This document shows, piece after piece, positions 23,333 through 32,200 of a stretch of 45,724 bases of DNA (positions are counted from its first letter, which is position 1; every line of letters starts with the position of its first letter). The notes beneath the pieces are model-generated. The model made no database searches, was not told where the DNA came from, and saw only the letters and a list, made by a program, of their open reading frames with translations. Position numbers and translations under genes: made by a program. The stretch is from a bacterium (GTDB taxonomy: Bacteria > Hydrothermota > UBA3073 > JACQXS01): contig JAUWHX010000089.1 in NCBI GenBank assembly GCA_030605695.1, positions 1 through 45,724 of the forward strand, written 5' to 3'.

Positions 23333-23448
23333 TTTTTTTGTAAGAAGAAACTCTAAAAACATTGCAATTAAACATAACTTAAAATCGTGTAATCTGTTTA
23401 GTTTTATAAGTATCCATTCGTGGTTCAAAAATCTTTATTAAAAAAAAC

Positions 23449-23476
23449 TTGACATCTCAAGAAAGTTTAATAAATT
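23449..23476 (+). promoter_or_regulatory. Sigma-70-like promoter of the exbB operon
   Basis: TTGACA (23449-23454), 16-bp spacer, TAAATT (23471-23476). A leader of about 40 nt with a strong AAGGAGG (23514-23520) precedes the ATG at 23526. Confidence 0.6.
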
Positions 23477-23525
23477 AATTCGTAAGATATATTTCATAAT
23501 TTAGCAATAATATAAGGAGGGAAAT

Positions 23526-24146
23526 ATGGTAGATTATTTCATGAAGGGTGGAAATTATATGTGGCCACTTTTTGCTTGTATGATTGTAGGAGCAGCTTAT
23601 GTAGTTGAGAGGTTCATCAGCTACGCTTTAGCAAGAGTGGACATCAAGAAATTTATGAATGATTTAAAATCTACTCTCAAGAAAGAAGGGGGGATTGATA
23701 AAGGAATTGAATACTGCAAGTCTCATCGTTCTCCTGTAGCAAGAATTATGGAAGCAGCTCTTGGAACCTATAAGAAAGTGGGACCTCAAAGAGATGCTGT
23801 TGAAGAAGCAATCTCAAATGCTGGGACAACAGAACTTGCTTTTCTGGACCGTGGAATGCCCGTTCTTTCTGCTGTCTCAACCATAGCTCCAATCATTGGA
23901 TTTCTTGGAACCGTATCAGGAATGATACACGCATTCGATGCAATAGCAATAGCTGGGGAAGTTGAACCTACACTCGTAGCAACTGGAATATCAGAAGCTC
24001 TTATTACAACAGCTACCGGGCTTTCAATTGCATTTCCAATGGTAGCTTTCCATGTTTATTTCACAACCCGTAGCAATGGATATACAAGAATGATGGAAAC
24101 CGCCGCTACCGACTTTGTTGCATTCTTGGTAGAAGAAAAACCATGA
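23526..24146 (+). CDS. exbB: ExbB/TolQ-type proton channel protein
   Basis: 206 aa inner-membrane subunit of the energiser that uses the proton motive force to drive TonB. Three hydrophobic segments are visible: about residues 12-30 (MWPLFACMIVGAAYVVERF), 115-140 and 158-180. The family core reads LSAVSTIAPIIGFLGTVSGMIHAF and GISEALITTATGLSIAFPMVAFHVYF, with the pore threonines and prolines of MotA/TolQ/ExbB. It is the first gene of an exbB-exbD-exbD-tonB cluster and overlaps exbD by 4 bp (ATGA). Its position next to a tonB gene and TonB receptors favours ExbB over TolQ. Confidence 0.94.
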   Translation: MVDYFMKGGNYMWPLFACMIVGAAYVVERFISYALARVDIKKFMNDLKSTLKKEGGIDKGIEYCKSHRSPVARIMEAALGTYKKVGPQRDAVEEAISNAGTTELAFLDRGMPVLSAVSTIAPIIGFLGTVSGMIHAFDAIAIAGEVEPTLVATGISEALITTATGLSIAFPMVAFHVYFTTRSNGYTRMMETAATDFVAFLVEEKP

Positions 24147-24553
24147 AACTTCACAAAAGGACTAACAAGACAGCAGAAATTCCAACCGCCTCAATGGCGG
24201 ATATTGCCTTCCTTTTAATAATCTTCTTTATGCTTACAACTGTATTTGCCACTGAAAAAGGACTCCAAATAGTCTTGCCAGAAAAAGGAGAAGAGGTCAA
24301 GATTAAGAAGACTAACATTGAAAATGTGTTTGTAAATGCAGATGGGCAGGTAAAAATTGGAGAAGATGAGGTGCCTCTCCCGGATATACGCGAAAAAGCA
24401 GAGCAACTCCTTGCCGCGAATGACTCCCTTGTATTCTCTTTAACTGTGGACCGTAGATGCAAATATGCGAAGATGATAAAGGTATTTGATGAACTCCGCC
24501 TTGCTAATGCAGTGCGTATTGCTTTTGCACCTCCAAAAGGAGAAAAAAAGTGA
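24143..24553 (+). CDS. exbD: ExbD-type biopolymer transport protein, first copy
   Basis: 136 aa with one N-terminal membrane helix and a periplasmic domain. ASMADIAFLLIIFFMLTTVF (about residues 17-36) carries the conserved aspartate that takes part in proton translocation; the periplasmic part has GLQIVLPEKGE, VFVNADGQVKIGE and LTVDRRCKYAKMIKVFDELRLAN, typical of ExbD/TolR. Start ATG overlaps the exbB stop and the end overlaps the next gene by 4 bp. Confidence 0.93.
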   Translation: MKLHKRTNKTAEIPTASMADIAFLLIIFFMLTTVFATEKGLQIVLPEKGEEVKIKKTNIENVFVNADGQVKIGEDEVPLPDIREKAEQLLAANDSLVFSLTVDRRCKYAKMIKVFDELRLANAVRIAFAPPKGEKK

Positions 24554-24960
24554 GAATTGAAAGAGTTGAAAAAAAGGGACCTGAGATACCAATGTGTTCA
24601 ATGGCAGACATTGCATTTCTGCTTATTATTTTCTTTATGGTAACAACCGTCTTTATGGTAGAGCGTGGGATTCATGTAACTTTACCCTCCGCAGTTTCAA
24701 CAAAAAAGTTGCCAAAGAAAAATATTACTCATATCTGGATTTCTTCGGAAGGAGCAATATCAATAGATGATAATATAGTAAAGTCTGATTATCTTAGCTC
24801 AATAATGACAAGGAAAGTTGCTACAAATCCAGATATAATTGTTTCTCTCATTATGGATAAAGAAGGCAAGTATGGAATTCTTTCTGATGTTTTTGACCAG
24901 CTTAAGGAATCCAAATCCTTAAGAGTCTCACTTGCTACCCTAAAAGAAAGAGGAGCATAA
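24550..24960 (+). CDS. exbD: ExbD-type biopolymer transport protein, second copy
   Basis: 136 aa paralogue of the previous gene. CSMADIAFLLIIFFMVTTVF again provides the membrane helix with the proton-path aspartate, followed by GIHVTLPSAVSTKKLPKKN, a strand-rich periplasmic domain and MDKEGKYGILSDVFDQLKES. It starts with GTG inside the previous stop (GTGA overlap). Tandem, diverged ExbD copies suggest a heteromeric energiser, as known from several FCB-group TonB systems. No Shine-Dalgarno is needed because of coupling. Confidence 0.92.
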   Translation: MRIERVEKKGPEIPMCSMADIAFLLIIFFMVTTVFMVERGIHVTLPSAVSTKKLPKKNITHIWISSEGAISIDDNIVKSDYLSSIMTRKVATNPDIIVSLIMDKEGKYGILSDVFDQLKESKSLRVSLATLKERGA

Positions 24961-24983
24961 TAAAAATACAAAATTAAATTGCT

Positions 24984-25850
24984 ATGAGTAATGGAACTAG
25001 CGAGATAAAAGGCGAAGTAATAGATAAGTTTGCAAAAAGACCTTTGCCATTTGCTAAAGTTAATATAAAAGAAACAGATATAGAAGCTACTTGCAATGAA
25101 AATGGAAAATATGTAATCTCCGAAATCCCAATAGGGAGTTATAAAGTTGAGGCAAGTACAGCTGGGCATATTGAGAAAACTGAGGATGTTTCTATATCAG
25201 AGAATACAGAGACCGTTATTGATTTTTCGCTTATTCCTGTTGGATTTTATGATTTAAAAGAAAGGGTGCCCTTTCATACTAAAATCTCTTATGTTACAGT
25301 TCTTATTGCACTTATCATAGCCTGTCTTTTTATTCCTGAGACCAAACTTAAACCTTACGATCGTAAAGTTGATGCAGCCATCCGGACAATAGAACTCCCT
25401 CCTCAGTTAAAACAATTAGATGAAGCACCCCCTCCGCCAAAACCTAAGATGCCTGTTGAGGCAGAAAGTGAAGAAGAGGTAGAATCTGCCACAATTGACC
25501 GTACTGATTTTACGGGCTTTGAGAAGCAACCTCCACAAACAAAGACAGAAGAAATTTATGAATTCTGGAAAGTAGAGATTAAGCCGAAACTCTTAACAGA
25601 ATATTTGGTAGAACCCGAGTATCCTGAATTTGCAAAAAAAGCTGAGATTGAGGGACAGGTCCTTCTAAAATTCCTCGTGAACGAAGAAGGAAGAGTAACG
25701 GATATTAAAGTTGTGAAATCTTTAAATGAGTTATTGGATGCTGCCGCTATTAAAGCTGTTAGCAAATGGAGATACTCTCCTGCAAGACAAAGAGATAAAC
25801 CTGTGAAAGTATGGGTTGTTCAACCTGTAAGATTCCAACTTGATAAATAA
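24984..25850 (+). CDS. TonB-family protein with N-terminal carboxypeptidase-regulatory-like domain
   Basis: 288 aa. Residues 1-88 form a carboxypeptidase-regulatory/CNA-B-like beta-sandwich (GEVIDKFAKRPLPFAKVNIKETD, NGKYVISEIPIGSYKVEAS). A single membrane helix follows at about 101-117 (ISYVTVLIALIIACLFI), then an acidic proline-rich spacer with APPPPKPKMP (148-157). The C-terminal TonB domain is at about 210-288: EPEYPEFAKKAEIEGQVLLK, VNEEGRVTDIKVVKS and AVSKWRYSPARQRDKPVKVW. TonB should transmit ExbB/ExbD energy to outer-membrane receptors. The N-terminal beta-sandwich is odd because in standard TonB topology it would face the cytoplasm. It starts 23 bp after the second exbD; a weak Shine-Dalgarno only. 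Confidence 0.9.
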   Translation: MSNGTSEIKGEVIDKFAKRPLPFAKVNIKETDIEATCNENGKYVISEIPIGSYKVEASTAGHIEKTEDVSISENTETVIDFSLIPVGFYDLKERVPFHTKISYVTVLIALIIACLFIPETKLKPYDRKVDAAIRTIELPPQLKQLDEAPPPPKPKMPVEAESEEEVESATIDRTDFTGFEKQPPQTKTEEIYEFWKVEIKPKLLTEYLVEPEYPEFAKKAEIEGQVLLKFLVNEEGRVTDIKVVKSLNELLDAAAIKAVSKWRYSPARQRDKPVKVWVVQPVRFQLDK

Positions 25851-25887
25851 TCAATGAAATTTATGACCACTAATTTCAGAAAAAAAC

Positions 25888-25915
25888 TTGACAATTCTTT
25901 ATGCTGTAGTATAAT
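25888..25915 (+). promoter_or_regulatory. Consensus sigma-70 promoter before the first TonB receptor
   Basis: Perfect TTGACA (25888-25893) and TATAAT (25910-25915), 16-bp spacer, the strongest promoter match in the window. It lies 45 bp upstream of the receptor ATG, so the receptor and downstream exported proteins can be expressed apart from exbB-tonB. Confidence 0.8.
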
Positions 25916-25923
25916 ATTTTAAG

Positions 25924-25959
25924 ATGACTATGAAAGTCAAAATCCTTAAAAGGAGGTAA
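25924..25959 (+). CDS. Possible 11-codon leader peptide before the TonB receptor
   Basis: ATG at 25924 lies 8 nt after the -10 box, the same spacing as the leaderless genes, and opens a frame MTMKVKILKRR that ends with TAA one base before the receptor ATG (25961). Its last sense codons AGG AGG are the receptor's Shine-Dalgarno. Translation would clear or block that site. Too short to support from sequence alone. Confidence 0.25.
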   Translation: MTMKVKILKRR

Positions 25960-25960
25960 A

Positions 25961-28900
25961 ATGATGAGAAATTATAAATTACAAAATGCAGATTGCAGAT
26001 TATGGGGTCTTATTCTACTATCAACTCTCTACTCTTTACTCTCTACTCCTGTTTTTGGACTGACTACAGGCAAGATAAGGGGAATTGTAACTGATACAAA
26101 GACAGGAGAAGCACTTCCGTATGCTAATGTTGTAATGGAAGGCACTGTTTTCGGAGCAGCAACTGACCTTAAAGGAGAATATGTAATTGTCAATGCCCCC
26201 GTCGGAAGCCACACAATGATAGCAAGTATGCTCGGTTATGCAAATATGAAAGTTCAGGACGTAAGAGTAAGTGTAAATATGACAACCACTGTCAATTTCA
26301 AACTTGAACCGACTGCAATAAGGGGAAAGGAAGTAGTAGTAAAGGCAAAACGACCTATAATTCAACGTGATGTAACTGCATCATCAAAAAGGATGAGTGG
26401 CAAACAGATTACTCAAATGCCTGTCTCGGATTATGAAGACGTAATTGCCTTGCAATCAGGCGCAATAGAAACCGGTGGCTCAAGGTCAGGAGGATTGCAT
26501 ATAAGAGGCGGCAGAAGTGACGAAGTAGTATATATTGTTGATGGAATAAACACCACTGACCCTGTATCTGGGAAATCCGGTGCGATTCTTGACAATAATG
26601 CTATTCAGGAAATGCTTGTGATTTCTGGTGGCTTTGATGCTGAATATGGAAATGCTATGTCAGGTATTGTGAATGTTGTTACTCGCGAAGGTAAATCTAA
26701 ATATGAAGGAAGACTCAAATATACTACTGACCAGGCTTTCCCTAAGAGCGATTCTCTACATAATACCCAGAAATTATTTGAACAGGGATATAATTTCGGT
26801 CTTAATAACCTTGCACTTACACTTGGTGGCCCGCTCCCCTGGATTAAAAAGGCAACCTTCTTCTCGTCAGGCGGATATAAGAGTTATGATGCTTATCTTC
26901 CGGGGAGTGATTCCAGAGAAACCAAAGGGACATTAAAACTTGGTTGGAGACTCAGCAATGACTTCAAAGCCACTCTCTCAAGTAATTATGCTTATAAGGA
27001 TTATCACTCGTATTGGCATAGCTTTTCAAAGGGAGCGTGGGCAGATGATACACCCAGATACGAACGTTGGAACTCTCAGGTTAATTTAAAACTTAATCAT
27101 AATATTAATTCTAAAACTTTCTATACTATAAATATTGGAAGGTTTGAGACTGCTCGTAAAATTAGAGGCCAAAACGGCAGAGACTTCAATAATTTTAGTG
27201 AAATTGGGAAAAGACTCCCATGGGTAAGTATCGCAAGAGATTCCTTGTGGTATAATCCTGAGACAAAGGAATGGAAAGAGGGATGGTCCGAACAACGTGC
27301 ATGGAACTGGTATTACGAGAATGTGAAACAATTTGGAGAATGGCGGCCGGGGATAGGTTGGAAATGGCATTCCGATACAGAACCCAAGGATATTGTGGAT
27401 GCTTTAAATTTTAGAAGATATGAAACTGCTACTTTCTCTCTTGATTCGCTCGCAGGTGATTCTCTTTGGTATAGAATTGATGATACTACTGCTGTTTACT
27501 ATCACACTTTTGACATTGACAAATATATTGATGATGTTGCAATGTTTATTGCAGATTCTCTTGAAGAACAGGATATTCAACCCTCGGGCAATTTGTATGA
27601 GATTAGATATAATAAAGAATCTGAGTTTGGTAGATTTAATTATTATTTCTCACCCAAGTGGCATGACCGAACTACTACTCGTTATTCAATAGACTTGAAG
27701 CTCACCACTCAACTTAACCGCTACAATGAGGTTAAATTTGGCACAAACACTGAATTCCACAAACTCCACCTTACTGATATAGTTTTTACTAATCGTAATC
27801 CTTATATTGACTATTATGATAAAGAACCTCTTACTATCGCTGCTTATGTCTCTGATAAAATTGAGTATGAGGATATGGTCCTTAAACTCGGCCTACGCGC
27901 TGACTACTTTGACCCAAAGTCTGATTTTTATATCCATCTTGATTCGCTTGAAGCTGGTAAAGAGCCCGCTGAACCCAAATTCCAATTCTCTCCAAGAGTC
28001 GGCATCTGTTATGCCGTATCCGATAAATCCGCTATGTTCGCTAATTACGGCCACTTCTTCCAACCTTTGAACTTCGCAGATATTTATCAAAACCTTAATG
28101 CTGACATTACTGTCGCATGGCCAAAAATTGGCAATCCAGACCTTCCTCCTCAAAAAGAAATTATGTATGAAGGTGGTCTTAAATATGCATTCACCCCTGA
28201 TATGTCTGCTGAAATTACCGCATACTTTAAAGATGTTAAGACCCTTTTAACTCAACGTCAGATGACTACTATCTTTCATAGAAAACTTGCTACTTACACT
28301 ATTTATGAATTGCATGATTTTGCTCTCGTTAAAGGTATAGATTTAACTTTTACCAAACGTGCCCGAAGATTCCTCTCAGGCTCCGTTTCTTACTCTTTCC
28401 AGTCTGCTAAAGGGACTGGTTCCAGCGCTTCAGAGGCATTCTATTTCTACTACTACTACGGCGGAACAGGCGAACCCCCTCAACGCGAATTCCCATTAGA
28501 ATACGATATTACTCATACTATTAAAACCAACTTAAATCTTTACTTACCAAAAAAATGGGGTCCCCAACTATCGGGTATGAACCCATTAGCTGACTTAAAT
28601 ACCAATATCCAATTTATGTTTCACACAGGGCCACCTTATACTCCTACTGACCAGAAAGGCACATTTCTTAAAATCGGCTCAAAGAGACTTCCTGCTGTCT
28701 CTAATATTGACATTAGAGTGGATAAAGGGTTTGAATTTGGCAGTTTAGATTTCTCCCTGTTCGGCATTGTTCGCAATCTCTTGAACACCAAAAATGTTGT
28801 AAGTGTTTACTCTGCCACTGGCCTACCTGATAGAGGTGACTCTCCTCCTAAATGGGATGAATCTCGCTATACTGCTCTTTATGAGTTTAAAAAAGACTAC

Positions 28901-29038
28901 TACAAGGAAAGATATGGATGGAATTCTCCTAAGGATATGTACGATGCTAATGTTGAGGATTGGAGCAGATATTATAATACTCCTTTGAACTATGGTAATC
29001 CAAGAATTATTCGGGTCGGAATAGAACTTAAATTTTAA
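25961..29038 (+). CDS. TonB-dependent outer-membrane receptor with carboxypeptidase-regulatory-like domain
   Basis: 1025 aa. Signal peptide (about residues 1-34) encoded almost wholly by heptad repeats. A CarboxypepD-reg-like domain follows, GKIRGIVTDTKTGEALPYANV to VNFKLEP (about 37-118). A TonB-box-like EVVVKAKRP leads into the plug (about 128-235: VIALQSGAIETGGS, LHIRGGRSDEVVYIVDGIN, GGFDAEYGNAMSGIVNVVTREG). The rest is a 22-strand-type barrel with many aromatic alternating strands, ending IIRVGIELKF with the C-terminal phenylalanine of outer-membrane proteins. No SusD-like partner follows; instead come a secreted protein, an NHL lipoprotein and a PorV-like protein. The ligand is unknown. 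AAAAGGAGGT is the Shine-Dalgarno. Confidence 0.94.
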   Translation: MMRNYKLQNADCRLWGLILLSTLYSLLSTPVFGLTTGKIRGIVTDTKTGEALPYANVVMEGTVFGAATDLKGEYVIVNAPVGSHTMIASMLGYANMKVQDVRVSVNMTTTVNFKLEPTAIRGKEVVVKAKRPIIQRDVTASSKRMSGKQITQMPVSDYEDVIALQSGAIETGGSRSGGLHIRGGRSDEVVYIVDGINTTDPVSGKSGAILDNNAIQEMLVISGGFDAEYGNAMSGIVNVVTREGKSKYEGRLKYTTDQAFPKSDSLHNTQKLFEQGYNFGLNNLALTLGGPLPWIKKATFFSSGGYKSYDAYLPGSDSRETKGTLKLGWRLSNDFKATLSSNYAYKDYHSYWHSFSKGAWADDTPRYERWNSQVNLKLNHNINSKTFYTINIGRFETARKIRGQNGRDFNNFSEIGKRLPWVSIARDSLWYNPETKEWKEGWSEQRAWNWYYENVKQFGEWRPGIGWKWHSDTEPKDIVDALNFRRYETATFSLDSLAGDSLWYRIDDTTAVYYHTFDIDKYIDDVAMFIADSLEEQDIQPSGNLYEIRYNKESEFGRFNYYFSPKWHDRTTTRYSIDLKLTTQLNRYNEVKFGTNTEFHKLHLTDIVFTNRNPYIDYYDKEPLTIAAYVSDKIEYEDMVLKLGLRADYFDPKSDFYIHLDSLEAGKEPAEPKFQFSPRVGICYAVSDKSAMFANYGHFFQPLNFADIYQNLNADITVAWPKIGNPDLPPQKEIMYEGGLKYAFTPDMSAEITAYFKDVKTLLTQRQMTTIFHRKLATYTIYELHDFALVKGIDLTFTKRARRFLSGSVSYSFQSAKGTGSSASEAFYFYYYYGGTGEPPQREFPLEYDITHTIKTNLNLYLPKKWGPQLSGMNPLADLNTNIQFMFHTGPPYTPTDQKGTFLKIGSKRLPAVSNIDIRVDKGFEFGSLDFSLFGIVRNLLNTKNVVSVYSATGLPDRGDSPPKWDESRYTALYEFKKDYYKERYGWNSPKDMYDANVEDWSRYYNTPLNYGNPRIIRVGIELKF
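25971..26050 (+). repeat. Heptad arrays encoding the receptor's signal peptide
   Basis: Two arrays: five units at 25971-26005 (ATTATAA, ATTACAA, AATGCAG, ATTGCAG, ATTATGG) and five at 26016-26050 (TACTATC, AACTCTC, TACTCTT, TACTCTC, TACTCCT). The second encodes LLSTLYSLLSTP, the hydrophobic core of the signal peptide. Confidence 0.85.
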
Positions 29039-29076
29039 GGGTTAAATGCTGAAAGATAATCACTTAAATAAGGCTA

Positions 29077-29112
29077 AGGGTAATTCGGAGCTTATGCTCT
29101 TCAGATGCCCTA
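29077..29112 (+). other. Possible intercistronic hairpin
   Basis: Between the receptor stop and the Shine-Dalgarno of the next gene, AGGG and GCCCT flank an inner stem GGAGC-TTAT-GCTCT with internal loops. It could affect mRNA stability or processing between the two genes. There is no T-tract. Confidence 0.3.
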
Positions 29113-29119
29113 AGGAGGT

Positions 29120-29202
29120 AAAATGCAAAATGCAAAATGCAGAATGCAAAAGTTTTTAATTGTCTGTTTACTATCTACTGCCTACTGCCTACTGCCTACT
29201 TA
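29120..29202 (+). repeat. Heptad arrays at the start codon and signal peptide of the 29123 gene
   Basis: Units AAAATGC three times and AGAATGC (29120-29147); the ATG start is inside the first unit. A second array of CTACTGC units (29175-29195, then CTACTTA) encodes LLSTAYCLLPTY, the hydrophobic core of the signal peptide. Confidence 0.88.
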
Positions 29203-32200
29203 CGCTAATGGCTATTATGCCCCAAAGTCTGCTCGTGTAGATAAAACCAAAACTCCAACTATCACTGGTATCAAGAGTCAAGTTAGTGATAAACCTGCTG
29301 ATTTCTGGTGGATATGGTGGACAGGTATCGGCAACTTTGCTAATTATACTGTTTCTAATACCCTACAAGGCGGTTATTTCGGTAATCCTCAGGTCTGTGG
29401 CGACTATTTTGATGCTACTATGGAACAATGGGTATGTGCCTATCAGGGTGGTAGCAGTGGTTTTAGAGGCCTCACAGGTGAATACCCTGCCGGAAGCAGG
29501 CAATTTTATGTCTGGGCTGCTGGAGTATGGATAGGTGCTCTCTACCCTGCAAGAATAGAAGCTGTTGTTGATACTGCTGGCGATACTACCAGTATTGATA
29601 CTACTTGGGAACATAGAGTTTCTAAAGGTGCCTATTATTCTGATATGGGCGGTATGGCTCTTCCTGAACTTGAAGATGCTGGTGAAGTTGGCGATGTCTC
29701 TTACCCGGGACTTGCTTTCTCTACCCAAATAATCCCTTGGAACCATGGATATGAACACGAGGGCGATAATGTCTTTACTCAGCCCGGAATGTCCCCACAG
29801 GGATATGATACTCTATGGCCATTTGCTGATACCCTTATTAATTCCCGTAGAGAAGACTCTACTACACATATACACCCCGACTCAGGTGATATATTATCAG
29901 GCGAAGATACTTACGCTGTTGCCGGTGACTGGATTCCCGAACAAGATGCCTCTGTAATATGGACCAGAGATGCCGGCCCTTACGATGTCCATCCTCTGGG
30001 CATTAGAGTTGAACAACGAACTTATTCTTGGAACTATGATTACAATAATGCTTATATTTATCTCAATTGGAAAATTAGAAATATGAATTCTTTTCCTCTT
30101 GACTCCATCTATCTCGGCTATTTTATGGATAACGATATTGGTGCAGGAACAAGTGACCCAAACCAAGGTTCTGAAGATGATTTAATTTTCTTTGACACTT
30201 CCTCTGTTGAAGTGCTTCCAGGTGTTTTTAGAGACCTTGACCTCGGATATACTTTTGATTCTGACGGCTATGAAGATAACTGGACAACTCCTGCTGGATT
30301 TGTCGGTTGCGTGTTCTGTGAAACCCCAGATGACAAGGGGCTTACCGGCTTCCAATACTGGACCAGAGAAGGTGAATTTGGCTTACTGATTGACGAGGAT
30401 GCCCAAGACTCACTTAAATATGAGGCACTTGCTCACCGTGAACCCAGATTTATCACTGCCGGCACATCGGATGATATGAGACAACTCTCCTGTAGTGGTC
30501 CTTATATTAGATTACTGCCCGGTGAAGAAATAGATTTTACCGTCGCTATTGTAGTTGCTTATACCTTTGATGAACTCAGAGAACGTGCAATAACTGCGTT
30601 AAAACAGTTTGAACTGGGATACCTTGGATATGAACCTCCTCCTCCACCAGAACTCTCAGTTGTTCCGGGAGACGATAAAGTTTATATCTCTTGGGATGGA
30701 ACATTCTCTGAAAGCTATGTTGACAGAATGGCTAAACAATCCACATTTGAAGGTTACAGAGTTTATCGGAGTCAGACCGGTTTATTAGGTGAATGGGATA
30801 CTTTGGCTACTTATGACTTGAAGTCATCCACCTCTCCTGCTGTGCTTGTTAAATATACTAAAGGAACAAGCAAAGCTGAAATATCTCTCGGTGACTTGGA
30901 TGCTAATCATTCTTCGTGGCTCTCTACTAAAACCTACAAAATTACTTTTAATTCCGAACATCATTTCGTGCTTTGGGATAGTACCGACAACAAACAAGTC
31001 TTCTATAATAACTATGCTCACCTCTATGGTGAAGGTTATAGTGTTATGGATAATATGTATGGAACTGCATATCCTACAGACCCGGGCTATGTTTCCGATG
31101 CTTTTATTTATATCCCTGGCTTTTATATTAAAATTAAAAACGGTGAAGTTATCCCTGACCAACCCGCTGTAAATCTTGCTCCTTGCCCCGGTGATGAATT
31201 CGTAATCCATAGTTATGGAAAAGAAGAAATTGGCAGAGAACTTGGTATCGAACGCTATTACATAGATGAAGATGTTACTAATGGTATGAAATATTATTAT
31301 ACTGTTACTGCTTTCTCTCGTCCTCTCCCAGAACTCGGTGTCGGATCCCTTGAATCCGGCAAATCAGGCCTCCAATATTGGGCTATCCCTCTCAAACCTC
31401 CTGCTGATTACGAAGGTACATCTTATCTAATCGAAAAATCAGGTCTCGGAGATGTCCGACTTGATATAGATATTGTAAATCCGAAAGATGTCACCGGCCA
31501 TACTTACATCCTTTCTTTCTTCACCCCTGATACGATTGATACTCTCACTCCTGATTACTGGAGATTAACTGACAAGAATAACAATGAAATAATACACGAC
31601 AGCTGTTCTTACTTTGACCTCCAAACCCTCCCATTGCTCTATGGTCTTGACATTAAGCTCGGCAAGATTCCAAGAGGTCTCGTAGATAGAGAGACTGATA
31701 TAGATTCGCTTGTTACCGGTTGGGATACTACCGGTCGGGGAGAAGAAGAAGTCTCTGACTGGGAATTTGCTATAGAACCTAATTACGGATACTCAGGTAT
31801 TTATTATTATGACTATCTTCTTCAAATTTCTGATACAGGAAGTACTGATTTGCTCGGAAAACATGCTCCATTCACTCTTTGGAATACTAATCTCAATACT
31901 CCCGGCTTATTCATCTATGCCAAAGGTGATTCCGATTCCTTGTGGTATAATGACCAAATATGGATTTACGCCGACTCACTCCCTTCTCCCAAAGAACTCA
32001 AATTAACTGTTAATTTTGATACCACTAACCACATACCCCCTAAAATTGGAGATGTATATAAGATAGAAATCTTGAATCAGGCTACTACTCTTGATACTTT
32101 TGAACTCCTGACCACAAAATTTAACGAACCACTAAAAGGATATAATCTTGACTCTCTTAGGGTAGTGCCTAATCCTTATTATATTCGTGCTGATTGGGAC

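Noticed and set aside
23298-23375. Longer ArgS start at 23375
   Set aside because: The extra 26 residues do not resemble the ArgS N-terminus and overlap the -35/-10 boxes of a good promoter.
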